Source: Saccharum officinarum (lineage: Eukaryota > Streptophyta > Magnoliopsida > Poales > Poaceae). From it: a DNA stretch of 64,000 bases. Below the pieces are notes generated by a model. That model did no database searches and had not been told where the DNA came from. It saw nothing but the letters and a program-made list of their open reading frames with translations. The position numbers and the translations under genes were made by a program. The DNA is taken from NCBI GenBank assembly GCA_020631735.1, contig CM036160.1, positions 8,710,746 to 8,774,745 on the forward strand, in the 5' to 3' direction. Below, piece by piece: positions 42,869 to 54,470 of this stretch; positions within the stretch are counted from its first letter, which is position 1; each line of letters starts with the position of its first letter.

Positions 42869-45855
42869 TCTTGCAAAATAGATGATCGTGAAAATATATC
42901 AGGTAAAGTATTATCTTTACCCTTTATATGCTCAAATATTACTTTATAACCATTTCCGGTAATAATATCTTCAAATAGAACCCATCTCCTAGTTGAACTT
43001 TTCTTACTATTAACTTTATTATAATACTTGCATATGGCTTCACAGTCTGTTCTTACTGTGAACTCTTTGAATCCTAGGTATAATCTGAAAGCATTTATTG
43101 CATTGATAACAGCTAAAATTTCTCTATCTGTATTATTTATTGCTTTTAACTTATATTTACCTGAAGCATATCTACATATTTTTTCTTCTAACTTTGATGA
43201 GTATTTGTGCGGCTTTTGTTTAAGTATTGCACCCCATCCTAATTCTGATGCATCTGTCTCTATAATAAAATAATTATCATCCAAAGGTAGCTCTAAGGGT
43301 TTTAAATCTTTGACCCTTTCTTTTATATTTCTTACTAGTTTTATGTCTTCAGAGTTAAAATGCTTCTGCCCATTTTTTCTTAACTTTGAATACAGTGGAC
43401 CAGCTAGCTTTGCTAAATTCTCAATATAATTTCTAGCATAATTTACTATTCCTAAGAATTGTTGTAAAGTCTTTTTATCATTCATGACATCAGGAAATTG
43501 TAAAATTTTCTTTGCAATATGATCTTGTAAATGAATTTTTCCGTCTCCAATTTCATGACCTAGAAAATTTATCTTTTCTTTGCATATTTCCATTTTTCTT
43601 TTAGAAAGTATCAACCCATGTTGTTCTACCTTTCTAAAAAATGTTTCTAAATGGGCTATATGCTCCTTGTAGGATTTTGAAAAGATTAAAAGATCATCAA
43701 TATAAACCAATATAAATTCTTGATTTTCATTAAAGATATTCTGCATTTTCCTTTGAAATAAAGCAGGGGCATTTTTTAATCCTAAAGGCATTACTATCCA
43801 TTCAAAATGACCTTGAGGACATGTGAAAGCTGTCCATTCTATTGATTCTTCTGCCATTTTTACTTGCCAAAACCCAGCTTTTAAATCAAATTTTGAGAAA
43901 TATTTACATCCTTGTATCCTATTTATCCATTCTTGCTTATTTGGAATATTATATCCATCTTCTATAGTATTATCATTTAATCTTTTATAATTAATAACCA
44001 TTCTTGATTTTCCTCTAGCTATTTCAGCATGATTTCTAACTATAAATGCTGCTGATCTATGAGGACTTCGGCTTTCTCTTATTGCTCCTAATTTTAGTAG
44101 TTCTTCTATATGCATTTTAAATTCTTCTATGTCTTTAGGTGTTGCTTCTATAGGACTAGTCTTAATTATATAGTTTGGGTTTATTATATTAATTCTACAA
44201 ACTATACCATTCTTATCCCAATGCTTCATTGGTATTTCTCCAATTATTTGAATATCTTCTAATCTTTGTACTATTTTATCTATGTCTTTTTTAGATTTTA
44301 TATCTCTATACCAATTTGGTGCTAGTGATTGCAAACTGATGCATTCTATACTTGAATTTGTTATATGAAATATTTCTATATTTTCGCCTAACTCTTCATC
44401 TATATAATTTTCAGATTCTTCAGTTTCTAAATTAGAATTTATAGATTTACGTATTTCTGTCATATATGGAATATTATCTTGATGAGGAATGAATGTAATT
44501 CCCTGTTCATGTATGATCGTTGTTTGTACTGAATATTGTAAAAATCTTAATCCTAATAACATATCAACATTTATCATAGATAGATCTCTTATTGTAATTT
44601 CGTCTATTATGTATTTTGTATTATTTATTTGTATTTCAACATTATAAGCTAATTGATTATGAGGCCTTTTTATTCCAGACATATCAGTAGATATTTCTGT
44701 TTTATCTTGGTCTATTGTATGAACTATTTCTGGACATCTTGTAAAATATTTATCATGTATAATATTCTTAGTACAACCAGTATCTACCAATGCTAATATT
44801 TTATAAGTGACGGTAGGAGTTAAGTTTAATTTTATAGGTATTCTTATTCCTACTATCTCTCTAAATGGTAGCTTAACTATATATTTGCTCCCAAAGCTTA
44901 TTATGGCATCTTTTAATTGTATAGTCTTATCATTTTTTCTGGTGGTTATTGCTTGATCCCTAAGCTCAGTATTACCAGTAATATTTTCTACTGCCTTACT
45001 TTCTTCATTAAGTTCTATCTTAATTCTTAGCTCTTCTAGTTCTGCTTCTAAGTTATTTATTCTGTGTTCTAAATTTCTAACTCTACTTGCTAATATTTTA
45101 TCATCTGGTTCTAACTCTACCTCTTGTCTCCATTTCTGATTATTTTCTTTTAAGCATGAAATACAAGCTTGCTTTAAGCATTTACTACATGTAAATCTAT
45201 TTTCTTGACTAGGATAGTATATACAGAAAATACATTTTATATTATAATCACCTCTTCCTTTTATCCAATCATGATTACAACCTTCTTGATCCATTAATTC
45301 AGTTTTTGCTTCTATTGGATTATTAGATATTATATCTAACCCTTCTATAGCATTATCCAGATTGCATAGTTCTTCATCACCTAAGGAATTTATGAACTCA
45401 ATATAACTTTGAGTATTATCTTCTTCTTCTTCATAACTTTCTAATAAAAACTGTTGACTACTTTCCAATTGCTCTTCTTCTTCTATGATATATTCAGTAT
45501 TATTACTTTGCACCACTTCTTCATTTGTAGTACAATCTAAGCTATTATTCTGCACAACTTCTTTAATATTATTATTCTTTTCTTCCTTCTTATTCACCTT
45601 AGCTTCCTGTTCCTTTATCACAACAGGTGCTTCAACATATTTATTCTCTAGCTTCCTTTCTTCCTTGATATTATTAAGATAATATATTTTTCGTATAAAA
45701 TATATTTCTTTCTCTCTAATAGCATTCCATTCACATATCATAGAGTTTTTGTATTCATCACGAACTTTGCTTAACTTTTGTTCATAATTTTTTATTTCAT
45801 TATCTAAATCTAAATTATCCATTATCAACACTTCTAGTATATCCCTTAAATTCAA
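42865..45855 (-). CDS. Endogenous virus ORF1, protease-RT-RNase H polyprotein (unit C)
   Basis: 996 codons, open, nearly identical to unit A. All visible catalytic positions are present, including the motif A Asp (codon GAT, 43885-43887), YIDD, DTG and the RNase H acidic residues. Differences from unit A are few, except for a cluster at residues about 118-153 where around a dozen changes fall within 36 residues. That suggests the two units derive from different viral variants or a recombinant. Expression in the plant is not shown by sequence alone. Confidence 0.9.
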   Translation of the reverse strand: MNLRDILEVLIMDNLDLDNEIKNYEQKLSKVRDEYKNSMICEWNAIREKEIYFIRKIYYLNNIKEERKLENKYVEAPVVIKEQEAKVNKKEEKNNNIKEVVQNNSLDCTTNEEVVQSNNTEYIIEEEEQLESSQQFLLESYEEEEDNTQSYIEFINSLGDEELCNLDNAIEGLDIISNNPIEAKTELMDQEGCNHDWIKGRGDYNIKCIFCIYYPSQENRFTCSKCLKQACISCLKENNQKWRQEVELEPDDKILASRVRNLEHRINNLEAELEELRIKIELNEESKAVENITGNTELRDQAITTRKNDKTIQLKDAIISFGSKYIVKLPFREIVGIRIPIKLNLTPTVTYKILALVDTGCTKNIIHDKYFTRCPEIVHTIDQDKTEISTDMSGIKRPHNQLAYNVEIQINNTKYIIDEITIRDLSMINVDMLLGLRFLQYSVQTTIIHEQGITFIPHQDNIPYMTEIRKSINSNLETEESENYIDEELGENIEIFHITNSSIECISLQSLAPNWYRDIKSKKDIDKIVQRLEDIQIIGEIPMKHWDKNGIVCRINIINPNYIIKTSPIEATPKDIEEFKMHIEELLKLGAIRESRSPHRSAAFIVRNHAEIARGKSRMVINYKRLNDNTIEDGYNIPNKQEWINRIQGCKYFSKFDLKAGFWQVKMAEESIEWTAFTCPQGHFEWIVMPLGLKNAPALFQRKMQNIFNENQEFILVYIDDLLIFSKSYKEHIAHLETFFRKVEQHGLILSKRKMEICKEKINFLGHEIGDGKIHLQDHIAKKILQFPDVMNDKKTLQQFLGIVNYARNYIENLAKLAGPLYSKLRKNGQKHFNSEDIKLVRNIKERVKDLKPLELPLDDNYFIIETDASELGWGAILKQKPHKYSSKLEEKICRYASGKYKLKAINNTDREILAVINAINAFRLYLGFKEFTVRTDCEAICKYYNKVNSKKSSTRRWVLFEDIITGNGYKVIFEHIKGKDNTLPDIFSRSSILQE

Positions 45856-45869
45856 ATTTTATTAACCAG

Positions 45870-45881
45870 GCTCCGATACCA
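45870..45881 (-). other. Viral primer binding site (unit C)
   Basis: The minus strand reads TGGTATCGGAGC, as in unit A. Confidence 0.85.
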
Positions 45882-47207
45882 CTGTAGACGGCGGGGGCGG
45901 AACCGACGCGTAAACTCGAACTCGAAATTCAAATTTAAAATTCGCGAGTTACTATTCACAGCACTATTCAAATTCAGCGGCTACTGTTCAAAATACCGGG
46001 TACTATTCAAATTCGGAATATGAACAGTGCACGAGCACTTTCACCCGAGTGGCTCAGGCACCCAAATGCTTTACTATTCAGCCTACTATTCGGCACTATT
46101 CGAGACACTATGCGGAGCACTTCGTGAGTGGCGGATGGATGAATTCGTGCGTGATTAACTAGTGCGAGTGATTAGCGAATATGCAGTATGCGGAAGTAAA
46201 TATTCTCAGGATCTTGTGCAGGCTGGCGAGACCAAAAATTCAGCCGGTGGTGAGACTATGCTTGTGTCAGTCCTACTCGGTACTCACCGTATGCATCACT
46301 AGCTCGCTTCAGAACCGGGCCTACCAGTTCTTCTCCCTCGCTATCCCCAGCCACGATCACACAGGACTCAGGCTCTATCGTCTCCCCAGGCAGTTCCACC
46401 CGAAGGGAACACTTCTCTGCGCAAACAAGGTTCTCTACAAACGCCACTACCAGGGCTAACACGAGAACAACACACGCAGAGGTTTCTCCTCTAGGGTCCC
46501 TAGCATAGAGACATCGCCCCATATGAACGAGCTTAAAGGAAAACAGGGATTAAAATAGGAAAGCTTAATTCATTTCCACAGAGCAAGCTTACATACGGCT
46601 TTCCCTTTCGGGAAACCCCAAGCACTTACCACAAACCTTAGAGATTACCTTACAAGCTCAGGAAGATCACGTGGCCTTCCCTTATTCTCTAATTTACAAC
46701 ACTGGTGGTGGAGTAATACAACGGAAGTGGAGTATTACTATTCGGTGGATGATCTTCAGATGGCTTCTGAGATCATGTCTTCATGGCGTATGTGTGAGTG
46801 GAGTGGACTGAAGAGAGCGCTGCTGGTCTTCAGTGTGTGGAATGAGGTCTGATCTTTCGTTCTTCCCTGGTGGTCGATGATGAATGCAGGCGCCGGGCTT
46901 CTCCTTTTAAAGACTGAGTGGAGCCTTCTGGAGTGCCTTCGTGCTTATCCTCTGGCTCTTCTGCCTTCTGGAGGATAAGGATGCTGCGTCTTCAATTATC
47001 TTCAAGTACTGTTGCCTGGACAGCTGGACGGTGCTGCTGTCTTCAATAATTGTCCTGGCTACAGTAGTGTCACTGTATATTCCTTTTGCGCTGTCCTCTG
47101 ACAGGCTTATCTTCACGTGATATTTTTTGGATTTTTGGAATTTTCTGGGTATGGTCTTCCACGCCCGAATGATTGATGTGCAAACATCAAATCAAATCAC
47201 AGGCATG

Positions 47208-47210
<3 letters not shown>
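45882..47210 (-). promoter_or_regulatory. Viral leader and promoter region (unit C)
   Basis: Co-linear with leader A. One ACTATTCAAATTC repeat unit is missing near 45980, and a stretch of about 17 bp is missing near 46958 (TTGCTTCGAGTCGAAG in the others). It ends at GCATGCTT directly before the AT run. Confidence 0.7.

Positions 47211-47244
<34 letters not shown>
47211..47244. repeat. Microsatellite (AT)17 at the virus/host junction
   Basis: An uninterrupted AT run begins exactly where similarity to the other viral units stops. Confidence 0.97.
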
Positions 47245-47247
<3 letters not shown>

Positions 47248-47263
47248 GAGTATATTCAGTAGC

Positions 47264-47508
47264 TAGCTATAGAATAAGTTATTTTGTAGTCACCTCCATT
47301 TACGTTAATTTTTATACTTAATTTACGATAAATTGAATACATGTTTACAATAGTTGTGTTACTATAACATTCGTGGTTATTTTTCGTAACATTATAGTAA
47401 ACCACTTAGAAGGAGTTACTATAATCACGTAAATTAGCATAGTAATTATCATAACTCAAAGTGGCTATAAAATAAGTTATTTTGTAGCCAGCTGCAGGGT
47501 AGTAGTTT
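47264..47508 (-). mobile_element. TA-flanked MITE (Micron-like), inverted relative of 33903-34134
   Basis: On the minus strand it begins CTGCAGCTGGCTACAAAATAA and ends ...CTACAAAATAACTTATTC-like, with TATATATA at its other side (47509-47517). Confidence 0.6.
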
Positions 47509-47805
47509 ATATATATACTATGACACATAATATCTCACTAGTACACATAATAATACTATGAAAGTACTATAGTATTCACTTACCTGCACATGATTTTTTT
47601 GTCTTGAAAAGGGCACAACAATAAAAGTTATAGTCATTATGGCTCTCGCCGCTCCTCCAGGCGACAGGGTGGGCGACCGGGCGGGTGTGTCATCTTCGGT
47701 TCCCTCACCGGTGGGGGCGGTCATTCTGAGCTCTTCTCGTTCCATTCGGAGTGCTGTGGAGGGTGCGACGTCTTCGTCCTCCTCAGGTTTGGGCTCCACT
47801 CTCCC

Positions 47806-49696
47806 TTGACGGCGGAGTGGCTACGTTACCGTGAGGAGCTTATTCGTCTCCATGACGCCTGGCGAGATGCTAATCTGAGGAGTGCGGCGGAGGCGGTGGA
47901 GGCTCCTACCACGGGGGTTCCTGCCATTGAAGCCCTCCCATGCGCTCCCTCGTCGGATTTGTTACTTCGAGGTGCTTCACCGGATCCGAGCTTGGAGGTG
48001 ATGCTCATTGGGCAACCTTCGTCTTCCCACCCTCTTCCCCCATCACCGGCAACTTGCTGCCTGAGTTTGGAGACCGATCCGGGCCAACAAGATCCTCGGT
48101 GTTGGAAGCAGAGTCGGGTTGGAGAAGAAGGTCAGCTCTCACCGAGGTTTATAGCATCACTCCCGATGATTCGGGAGGGAGTTCATTATCATGGCAAATT
48201 CAGAGGGGTTGAGTTCCCAGTTGATCTCTCGGCCAGGTGGTTCTTGAGGAGATTGGAGCGGGAGACCATCCCGTTTGAAGCAATTGGAAGAGAGGAGGTG
48301 AAATTGAAAGCCATACCTGTCAGTTTGTGGTGGGCTTCACACGGTGGAGTAGAGGAGGTGTCCTCAATGGTGGGAGGCGGTTCATTGCAGTCAAATAGAG
48401 ATGGTAGCAAGGAACCTACACGACAGCGACCGTGGTTCCAATTACCACCAAAAGTGCAGATCGTGCCTGGAATCCTAGGGCGGGCGCCATTCGTTGAGCC
48501 ACACATCATCCATCTAGGGGAGGGTAATCCGGAGGTCAGGGATGGAGGTGATTTTGGTCACCATTCAGGGGCTTCATTTTCTCAGATTGGCTTTCAGGAG
48601 ACTCCTCAGATCCAGATTAGGGGTTTGTCTAACCCCAATTTGGCCACTCATTCTCTTCCACAATCTCCACCGCCAGCCGCCTACCGATCCACCCTTGCTC
48701 GATTCATTGGTCACTTGTGAAGAGCAGCATCAACCAAATCTTTTGCATCTGTTGCTAAGACCGAGCTAGCTCGGACAGTTTGTGTCAAGATGAATCAAGG
48801 TGGAGGTCGAGGATGGGTGGGGGTTCTGGAGGTCCAGGCCGTGGCCCGGGCAGAGGCGGCCCTAGTGGTGGTGGAAGGAGCCGCAATACCTGGGAACACC
48901 GAGGTCATCAGGCTGATGCTGACAAGAAAGAAGGGATCGATGATGCTCCTCCTGCTCCAGAGAACAACAAAGAGAAGTGGGAACAAGCTGCTAGGAAAGT
49001 TGGTGACAAGCAACCTTCTGGTGGCCCTGAAGATCAGAGCAGTCAGCCAGAAGTAAACCAAGGTGCTCCCAAGCAAGGTACCAATAAGATCCCTTAGCCT
49101 GCTAATACTGCAAGTAATACTCAGAATTGGATTGCTTGTGAGAACTATGGTCTTTTCGACCATGTGACTAAGGATTGTAGAAGGATTATGTGTGATATCT
49201 ATTGATACAGTAACCATTCTACATATGAATGCAAGCGTTGTGTGCTATGGAATATTGGACCAGAGTTGTGCGCTACATAAGTGGAAGGACCAAAGCTTTT
49301 TCTTCATTGAAGAGTGCATAGAAACTAGAGTTTCCAAGGAGAAAGAGTGTATTGGCGTGATCAACATTGTTCAGGGTCATGCCACTGGTAAACAGATAGA
49401 GCAGCAATTCATGCATCTGGTTGGATCAAACTCCTGGAAGTCGGATGCACGACAAATTGGGGGAAAACAGATTCATTATGAGATTCCCAAATGCAACAAT
49501 GGTGAGTGACTCGAGTAAATGTAAAGCCCTGGTGATGAATGATGTGGAGGCTTTAATGAAGGTTGAGCCATGGTCTCCCAAAATTGGAGCCAAAAAAATG
49601 TTACAAACTGGTTGGTTTTGTGTCGGTGATATACCAGGGGATCAGAGATTGTTGGTATTTATTAATGCAGCACTTGTTTTAGTAGTAGTCACTTAG
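47806..49696 (+). pseudogene. Grass retroelement zinc-knuckle (DUF4283-like) protein remnant
   Basis: A 304-codon open stretch (47806-48720, no ATG at its start) has no motif I recognise. From 48780 a Gly/Arg-rich segment (GRGPGRGGPSGGG) and an acidic Gln-rich segment follow. Then comes a double knuckle: CENYGLFDHVTKDC (second Cys replaced by Tyr-Gly) and C.IY.YSNHSTYEC (Cys replaced by a stop). After it lie ECKRCVLWNIGPE, RVSKEKECIGVI and TGKQIEQQFMHLV in shifted frames. This order resembles grass LINE-type ORF1 proteins with a DUF4283 nucleic-acid-binding domain. Several stops and frameshifts make it dead. Confidence 0.6.
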
Positions 49697-49728
49697 TAAT
49701 CACTACACATCTAACTATGAAACCAGGT

Positions 49729-51198
49729 TGTCATCCCCAGCAAATGAAGCTAGATATGTTTTATCAAATTGGCTATCATTTCATGTGACTAGTAATATTG
49801 AATATATTAAATAACAATAAATCCGCAAGCACACAGATTAATCCTACCATTATAGCACTTCACCGGGAGTATTCCAGGTATCGTTATTTATATTTTACCA
49901 TAGGGAAAAGCTATTGAAATTGAGCAGCATGAAATAACAAATCATCGTGGATTACTTATGATGAAAATCAATCACATAGGACATGCCCAAACAGGGGTAA
50001 GCCAATGGTAGATAAATAAGGATAATGAATAAATGTAAGCATAAATATTGATAACCCAGAGATACAAATAGATACTATACAAGTTTAGTATGACCCGACA
50101 GGAGATTAGTTAAGAGGTTGAATCCCTAAGTAATTACTAATTCATTGAGTCTTTCGTGTACTCTCGCAAATATACAATCATATATAGCACAAAGGACTCT
50201 TCATCTACACATAAGGAATATTGCTAGAGAAGAGCCAGAACATAGTTAGACTATTCCTTTGCAACCGGGTTCTACTAGTTCTATATACGAGGTGTGGGTT
50301 ACAAAGGACTCAACGGGATTATTGTCACGCCCGCGATCTACCACACTTCCCAACATATAGAGTGCATCTGCATGCATACAATATTTAAGCACCATGCTTA
50401 CATACTGGCTACCACTTAACCCACTCGAGTACTGGATTAAGCGTTTTGTGAACATATGCATAAACTCATAATCAATCATGACTATATCAAATATACTACT
50501 AGAGCAAAGTAGGAACATAATAAACAGGAATATAATATTGAAATAGAACAAAGTCATAACAAAGGAGAGATACAAAAAGATTATACTAGACTCCAGATGA
50601 CTGCAGATCCGAAATCCTCGAGCGAGAACCCGAACTCTACTTAAACCTTGCTAGCTAGCCTATACTAGAACTTTGAGTAGCTAATCTAATCTCTGGTGGA
50701 GAGCTTCTCCTTGGCTTCAACTGATTTCCTCTTAGCTTCTCTCTTTAGGAGGGAGGGGTGGGCTCTGTTTATATAGGCCGGTGGAATGAACCGCAGCCCT
50801 TGGATCAAACCGACTTGAAACAACGGAGGAGATTGAAACCCTAAGACGGTGGAGCATCGTGTGCGAAGGCCGAGGCTGACAGGTGGACCTCTAGGTCGGC
50901 CGACCTAGAGGCCAGGTCAGCTGACCTAGGTCACTTCCAGGTGGGTCCCACCTTCGGGGGTCTATCTTCTCATATCTTCTAGATCCTTCTTCACTTCATG
51001 CCATCGTGGAATATGCTTTTTAGCCTGACATTTATTCATTTCTCCGTTTACTTCCTGATAACTCTCTGCAGAAACACAGATTCACCAAAACCTGTGGAAT
51101 TCTGTCAATGAAAACCCTATTCTACATTTTTATTTATTATTTTTCCCTTTTTCATGTTTTATTCACAGTTTGAAATTGATGGTTGACGATCATCAACA
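49729..51198 (-). repeat. LTR (3') of an Athila-like Ty3/gypsy element
   Basis: On the minus strand it begins TGTTGATGATCGTCAACC directly after the purine-rich AAGCTTGAGGGAGTT and ends GGGGATGACA. A TATATAGG-type box is at about 50770 on the plus strand reading. The matching 5' LTR is not in the window. Confidence 0.6.
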
Positions 51199-52745
51199 AA
51201 CTCCCTCAAGCTTATCCTTTGCTCGTCCCTGAGCAAACAACTAAACCAGAGATTATTTATTTATTTAGTTGCTCATAAACACACATGCTTTCAAACAGAA
51301 ATTTTCCCCCGGACTTAAAATAACTGATTTGACCTTCAAACTCACCTATATTATCTGCAATCATGGGGCTTTTACCTACACTTGGGTCTTGAGCAATTGA
51401 AAGACAGAACAAGTTAGTCAAGCACTATGTCTCATGTTCTTTATTTTACCTTTGTTCCAAAGTTTTTATGAATTTTCAGAAATAAAACTCAGAGTATCCT
51501 TTGTATGACTCTCTCTAGTCTCTCAATATATATAGTATTTTTGGCACTCTCTCTTATCAAAGCAATATGTTGTGCCTTCTCTCTCACCCTACAACTAATA
51601 AGGCTTATGTGGAGTTCATAGGTGGGAGACAGCACATACATACTTGCAAAGCATTTATTGTAAAGTCAAACAGTGGATCCAGAGAGACAAATCATACAAT
51701 AAAATCAAGATGTGCATGTGTGTGGACCTAGTAAAGTGGATATATGGTGGATAATGAAATAAAGGTGGAAACTAATTCTACTTTGCTCCTTGAAAACTAT
51801 CTATCTTTTGAACTTGGAAAATATTTGTAAGAGAACATGGGCTATCATTTATTCTCTTTATTTTTCTCTCTTTTTTTCTCTTTTTTTCTCTGCTAGACAC
51901 TTGTCCATTTTTCTTCCATACTTTTCTTTCTTTCTTTTGCATAGCCACATGCTTCTTTTTAGTAACAAAAATAGAGAGACAATAACAAGAATTTGGAGCA
52001 ATTATTTAATGGATGAAAAACCTAACAAACATACTTTTGCTATTCACTCCCAGTGTAGGAATAGAACATTTTTTTGGGTGGATCTAAATGGAATGCATGT
52101 TGTTGTATACTTCTAGTATAGAAGCAGCATATTTGGTGGTGTGTACGTGATCTTGATTTTAAAAGCATGACAAGTCTCTAAGGGTCAACCGAGCTTGACA
52201 AAACTCAATGCAAATACAAGAAGTAAATTTTTAAGTGAGTTTCCTATTTTAGCATGTATGGCTGTGGTAGGAATTTAAAGCTCTATCATACAAGGAACTC
52301 ATCATATTTTTAAATTTTTGCAAAAAGTAAATCTCCAGAATTCAGTGTCTTTAGGAACAAGATAAATAGTAGCTCAGACCTTCTCATATCATGTCAATCG
52401 ATTACCTAGACTTAGTTTAGGCATGTTCCCACAAATCACAAGTTCAAAGCAAATTCTTAAGCCAAATCAATCTATCCAATCTGGGAAGAACTTCTATATT
52501 GAAAACAAGGTACTTAGAGCAGCTATTTATTTATTCCTTAATTAAACGCTTCATTTATTCTAAGACAGAAAACAAACATATACACATTTTATATTTGATT
52601 TTCCATTTTCTTACTATCATGATGACTCATTTATTTATACTAGTAGTAGACAGAAAGTAAACATTTTTATTTGGTTTTTGTGTTTTAATAGGAAGAAATT
52701 TAACTACTATGTAATTAGGCTAAAAATATAGAAAAATATCAAGGG
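51199..52745 (-). other. 3' non-coding internal region of the Athila-like element
   Basis: It holds the polypurine tract (51199-51214), GGGACGAGCAAAGGATAAGC on the minus strand, pyrimidine runs near 51850-51890 and no coding frames. Confidence 0.5.
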
Positions 52746-52764
52746 GTTACCTCCCCTGTAGGTG

Positions 52765-52935
52765 TGACGGACTCGGGGGCTCCTCCCTCGAATTGGGTAT
52801 AACTAGCTTGGGGGCTCCTCCCCCAAGCTGGGTGTTGCTCACTTGGGGCTCCTCCTCCAAGTTGGTGTTGCGGTCGAAACTTCTCCTGGTCTTCAGACGG
52901 ACGAGGGTTCCCCCCAAGCTGGTACTGAAAAAAAC
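52765..52935. repeat. Repeated GGGGCTCC hairpins
   Basis: GCTTGGGGG-CTCCT-CCCCCAAGC at 52806-52828 is a perfect 9-bp stem. Imperfect versions lie at about 52768-52790 and 52841-52863, and a fragment near 52910. Confidence 0.7.
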
Positions 52936-53104
52936 TGTGATCGGGGATTGCTCCCCTGAGGTGATGCTGTCGTTGAGGTCACTGCTATGGCAGACAGAAC
53001 TGTGGAAGATTCCACAGTCTGTCCCAGTACAAGAGTTGTTGTGTCTGGTTCTCTTGGATTTGATTAAAGCGCTGGTCCGCATGCTGCTGCCACTCTTGGG
53101 TTTG

Positions 53105-54045
53105 TTATGTTGATTGCTGGAGTTCTGCTTGTTTCTCTTCTATACCATGGAGGCGAGTGTTAAACTCATGCCTCTCCACGAGCATCTCGTGGTATGAAGG
53201 ACCGGAGTAGGATGCTTGTCCCGGCTGTCGGTGATGGCGCCTTGAGGATGACGATACCTCCTGTGCATCAACAGAATGACGACCACTATCTTGCCTATGT
53301 TGTGTGAAGGGTCCTCGTTGGCCTGGTTGCCATTGGCCACTGTGCCACAATCCATCGGACCGTTGCGGAGTCGTCTGTTCCCATGTATTGTACTGTGGAG
53401 GACGTGATGGCCATGGGTGGTCGAACGTCTGGTACGCCGTGTATGCTGCACCTTGTGGAGACAGATCAGCTCCGAAGTAGTGAGTTGGCAGGTTTTGGTC
53501 TCGCCTTTTGGAGGTTCTCGTCCCTGCAACTGCAGTAGATGGCACCACAAGCAGAGAAGGTGTGGAATATAATCCGAGACCTAGGTTAGGTAACAGAATC
53601 TCGAAATTCTTGTTACGATAAAACATTATGCATGGCCTATGCTCTCTTATTTATTTTGTCATATGTCCTTATAAAAAGTGTTCAGCAGTTATTTTTGGTC
53701 GTTCCATAGGGATACATGCTACCAACGCGGTGTCCATTAAACCTAACTTAGTTGCCAACCTCCACACTAAGGATGAATATTCAATTTCACCGTTTTCCCG
53801 CTTAGTAAAAATTTTCACCCAATGATCAATTGTACCGGTGAGACTTTCACTCGTTTAATCGTACAAAGCATTAATTTTAAATCATCGATTTTAGCAAAGC
53901 GAATGTCATCACGTGGGAAAAGAGTAATGCCTAGCCATATATGCATGAAGCGTAAAACAGGCAGTTGTATGGAATTAGTGTGGGGAATTCGTCTTATTTG
54001 GCAAATATTATCCAATCGTGGATCAACTAGGCTCAAAAGATTCAT
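53105..54045 (-). pseudogene. Athila-like ORF (retrotransposon ORF-1 type) fragment
   Basis: On the minus strand 54045-53815 reads RFMHIWLGITLFPRDDI and MLCTIKRVKVSPVQLI, a pattern I associate with Athila-type plant retrotransposon ORF-1 proteins. A second frame (53626-53105) is Gln/Ser/Pro-rich with a short coiled coil. A frameshift separates them. The element is cut at about 53978 by MITE sequence. Confidence 0.55.
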
Positions 54046-54181
54046 CTCGTGATTTCCATCTAAACTGTGTAATTAGTTATTTTTTTACCTATATTTACTA
54101 CTTCATGCATGGGTCCAAAGATTGATGTGATGAAGAGAGAGTGAAAAAATTCTAACTTTTAGGGTGCATCTAAACAAGGCC
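53978..54181. mobile_element. Partial MITE, GGCCTTGTTTAGATGCACC family
   Basis: It contains the family core and the right terminus GGTGCATCTAAACAAGGCC style (ending 54181). The left end is missing. Confidence 0.7.
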
Positions 54182-54470
54182 TAGGCGTGTTTGCTTGACC
54201 CTGACAACAGGGTGGATCTAGAAAATCAGGCTATTGGTGTCATCATGCAACAATCTTACGACAAATCCGCAGGATCATCGCTTACTAGCACGTGCAAAAC
54301 AGTACTTACAAAAGGCATTTGTCCACCGATTGGTGAACTATGATCCGCCCCTGCCACTATGGTATGATAATAACGTACTACCATATTGAAATATGCTAGA
54401 CGGCCCTGAGTCTTGTTTATTTTTTAGGATCAACCCTGAGTCTTGTTTTTTAGTGAACCACTGTCTTTAT
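54182..54470. other. Spacer, nothing recognised
   Basis: A/T-rich text with a repeated CCTGAGTCTTGTTT phrase at about 54406 and 54430. Confidence 0.4.

Larger units (their letters stand above)
34902..47210 (-). mobile_element. Endogenous pararetrovirus (florendovirus-like Caulimoviridae), tandem array of about 2.3 units
   Basis: The same marker phrase (CAGGCATGCTTA) recurs at 35041, 40401, 41891 and 47203. Complete units therefore measure about 5360 and 5312 bp, with a 1490-bp deleted unit between them. Each full unit has, in minus orientation, a leader of about 1.35 kb, an initiator-Met PBS, ORF1 (protease-RT-RNase H) and ORF2 (viroplasmin-like). The head-to-tail order fits integration of a circular or concatemeric viral DNA. 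The right end runs straight into (AT)17. The left end joins host DNA at CAGTAGTGTCAC (34902). No LTRs, no integrase and no coat or movement protein are present. Endogenous florendoviruses are known to sit next to TA repeats and some are thought to be bipartite. Confidence 0.9.

Noticed and set aside
39054..47210. The three repeated 1.3-kb leaders as LTRs of a retrotransposon
   Set aside because: They lack TG/CA ends, there is no integrase, the PBS lies at the inner edge of a tandem unit, and the protein set is caulimovirid.
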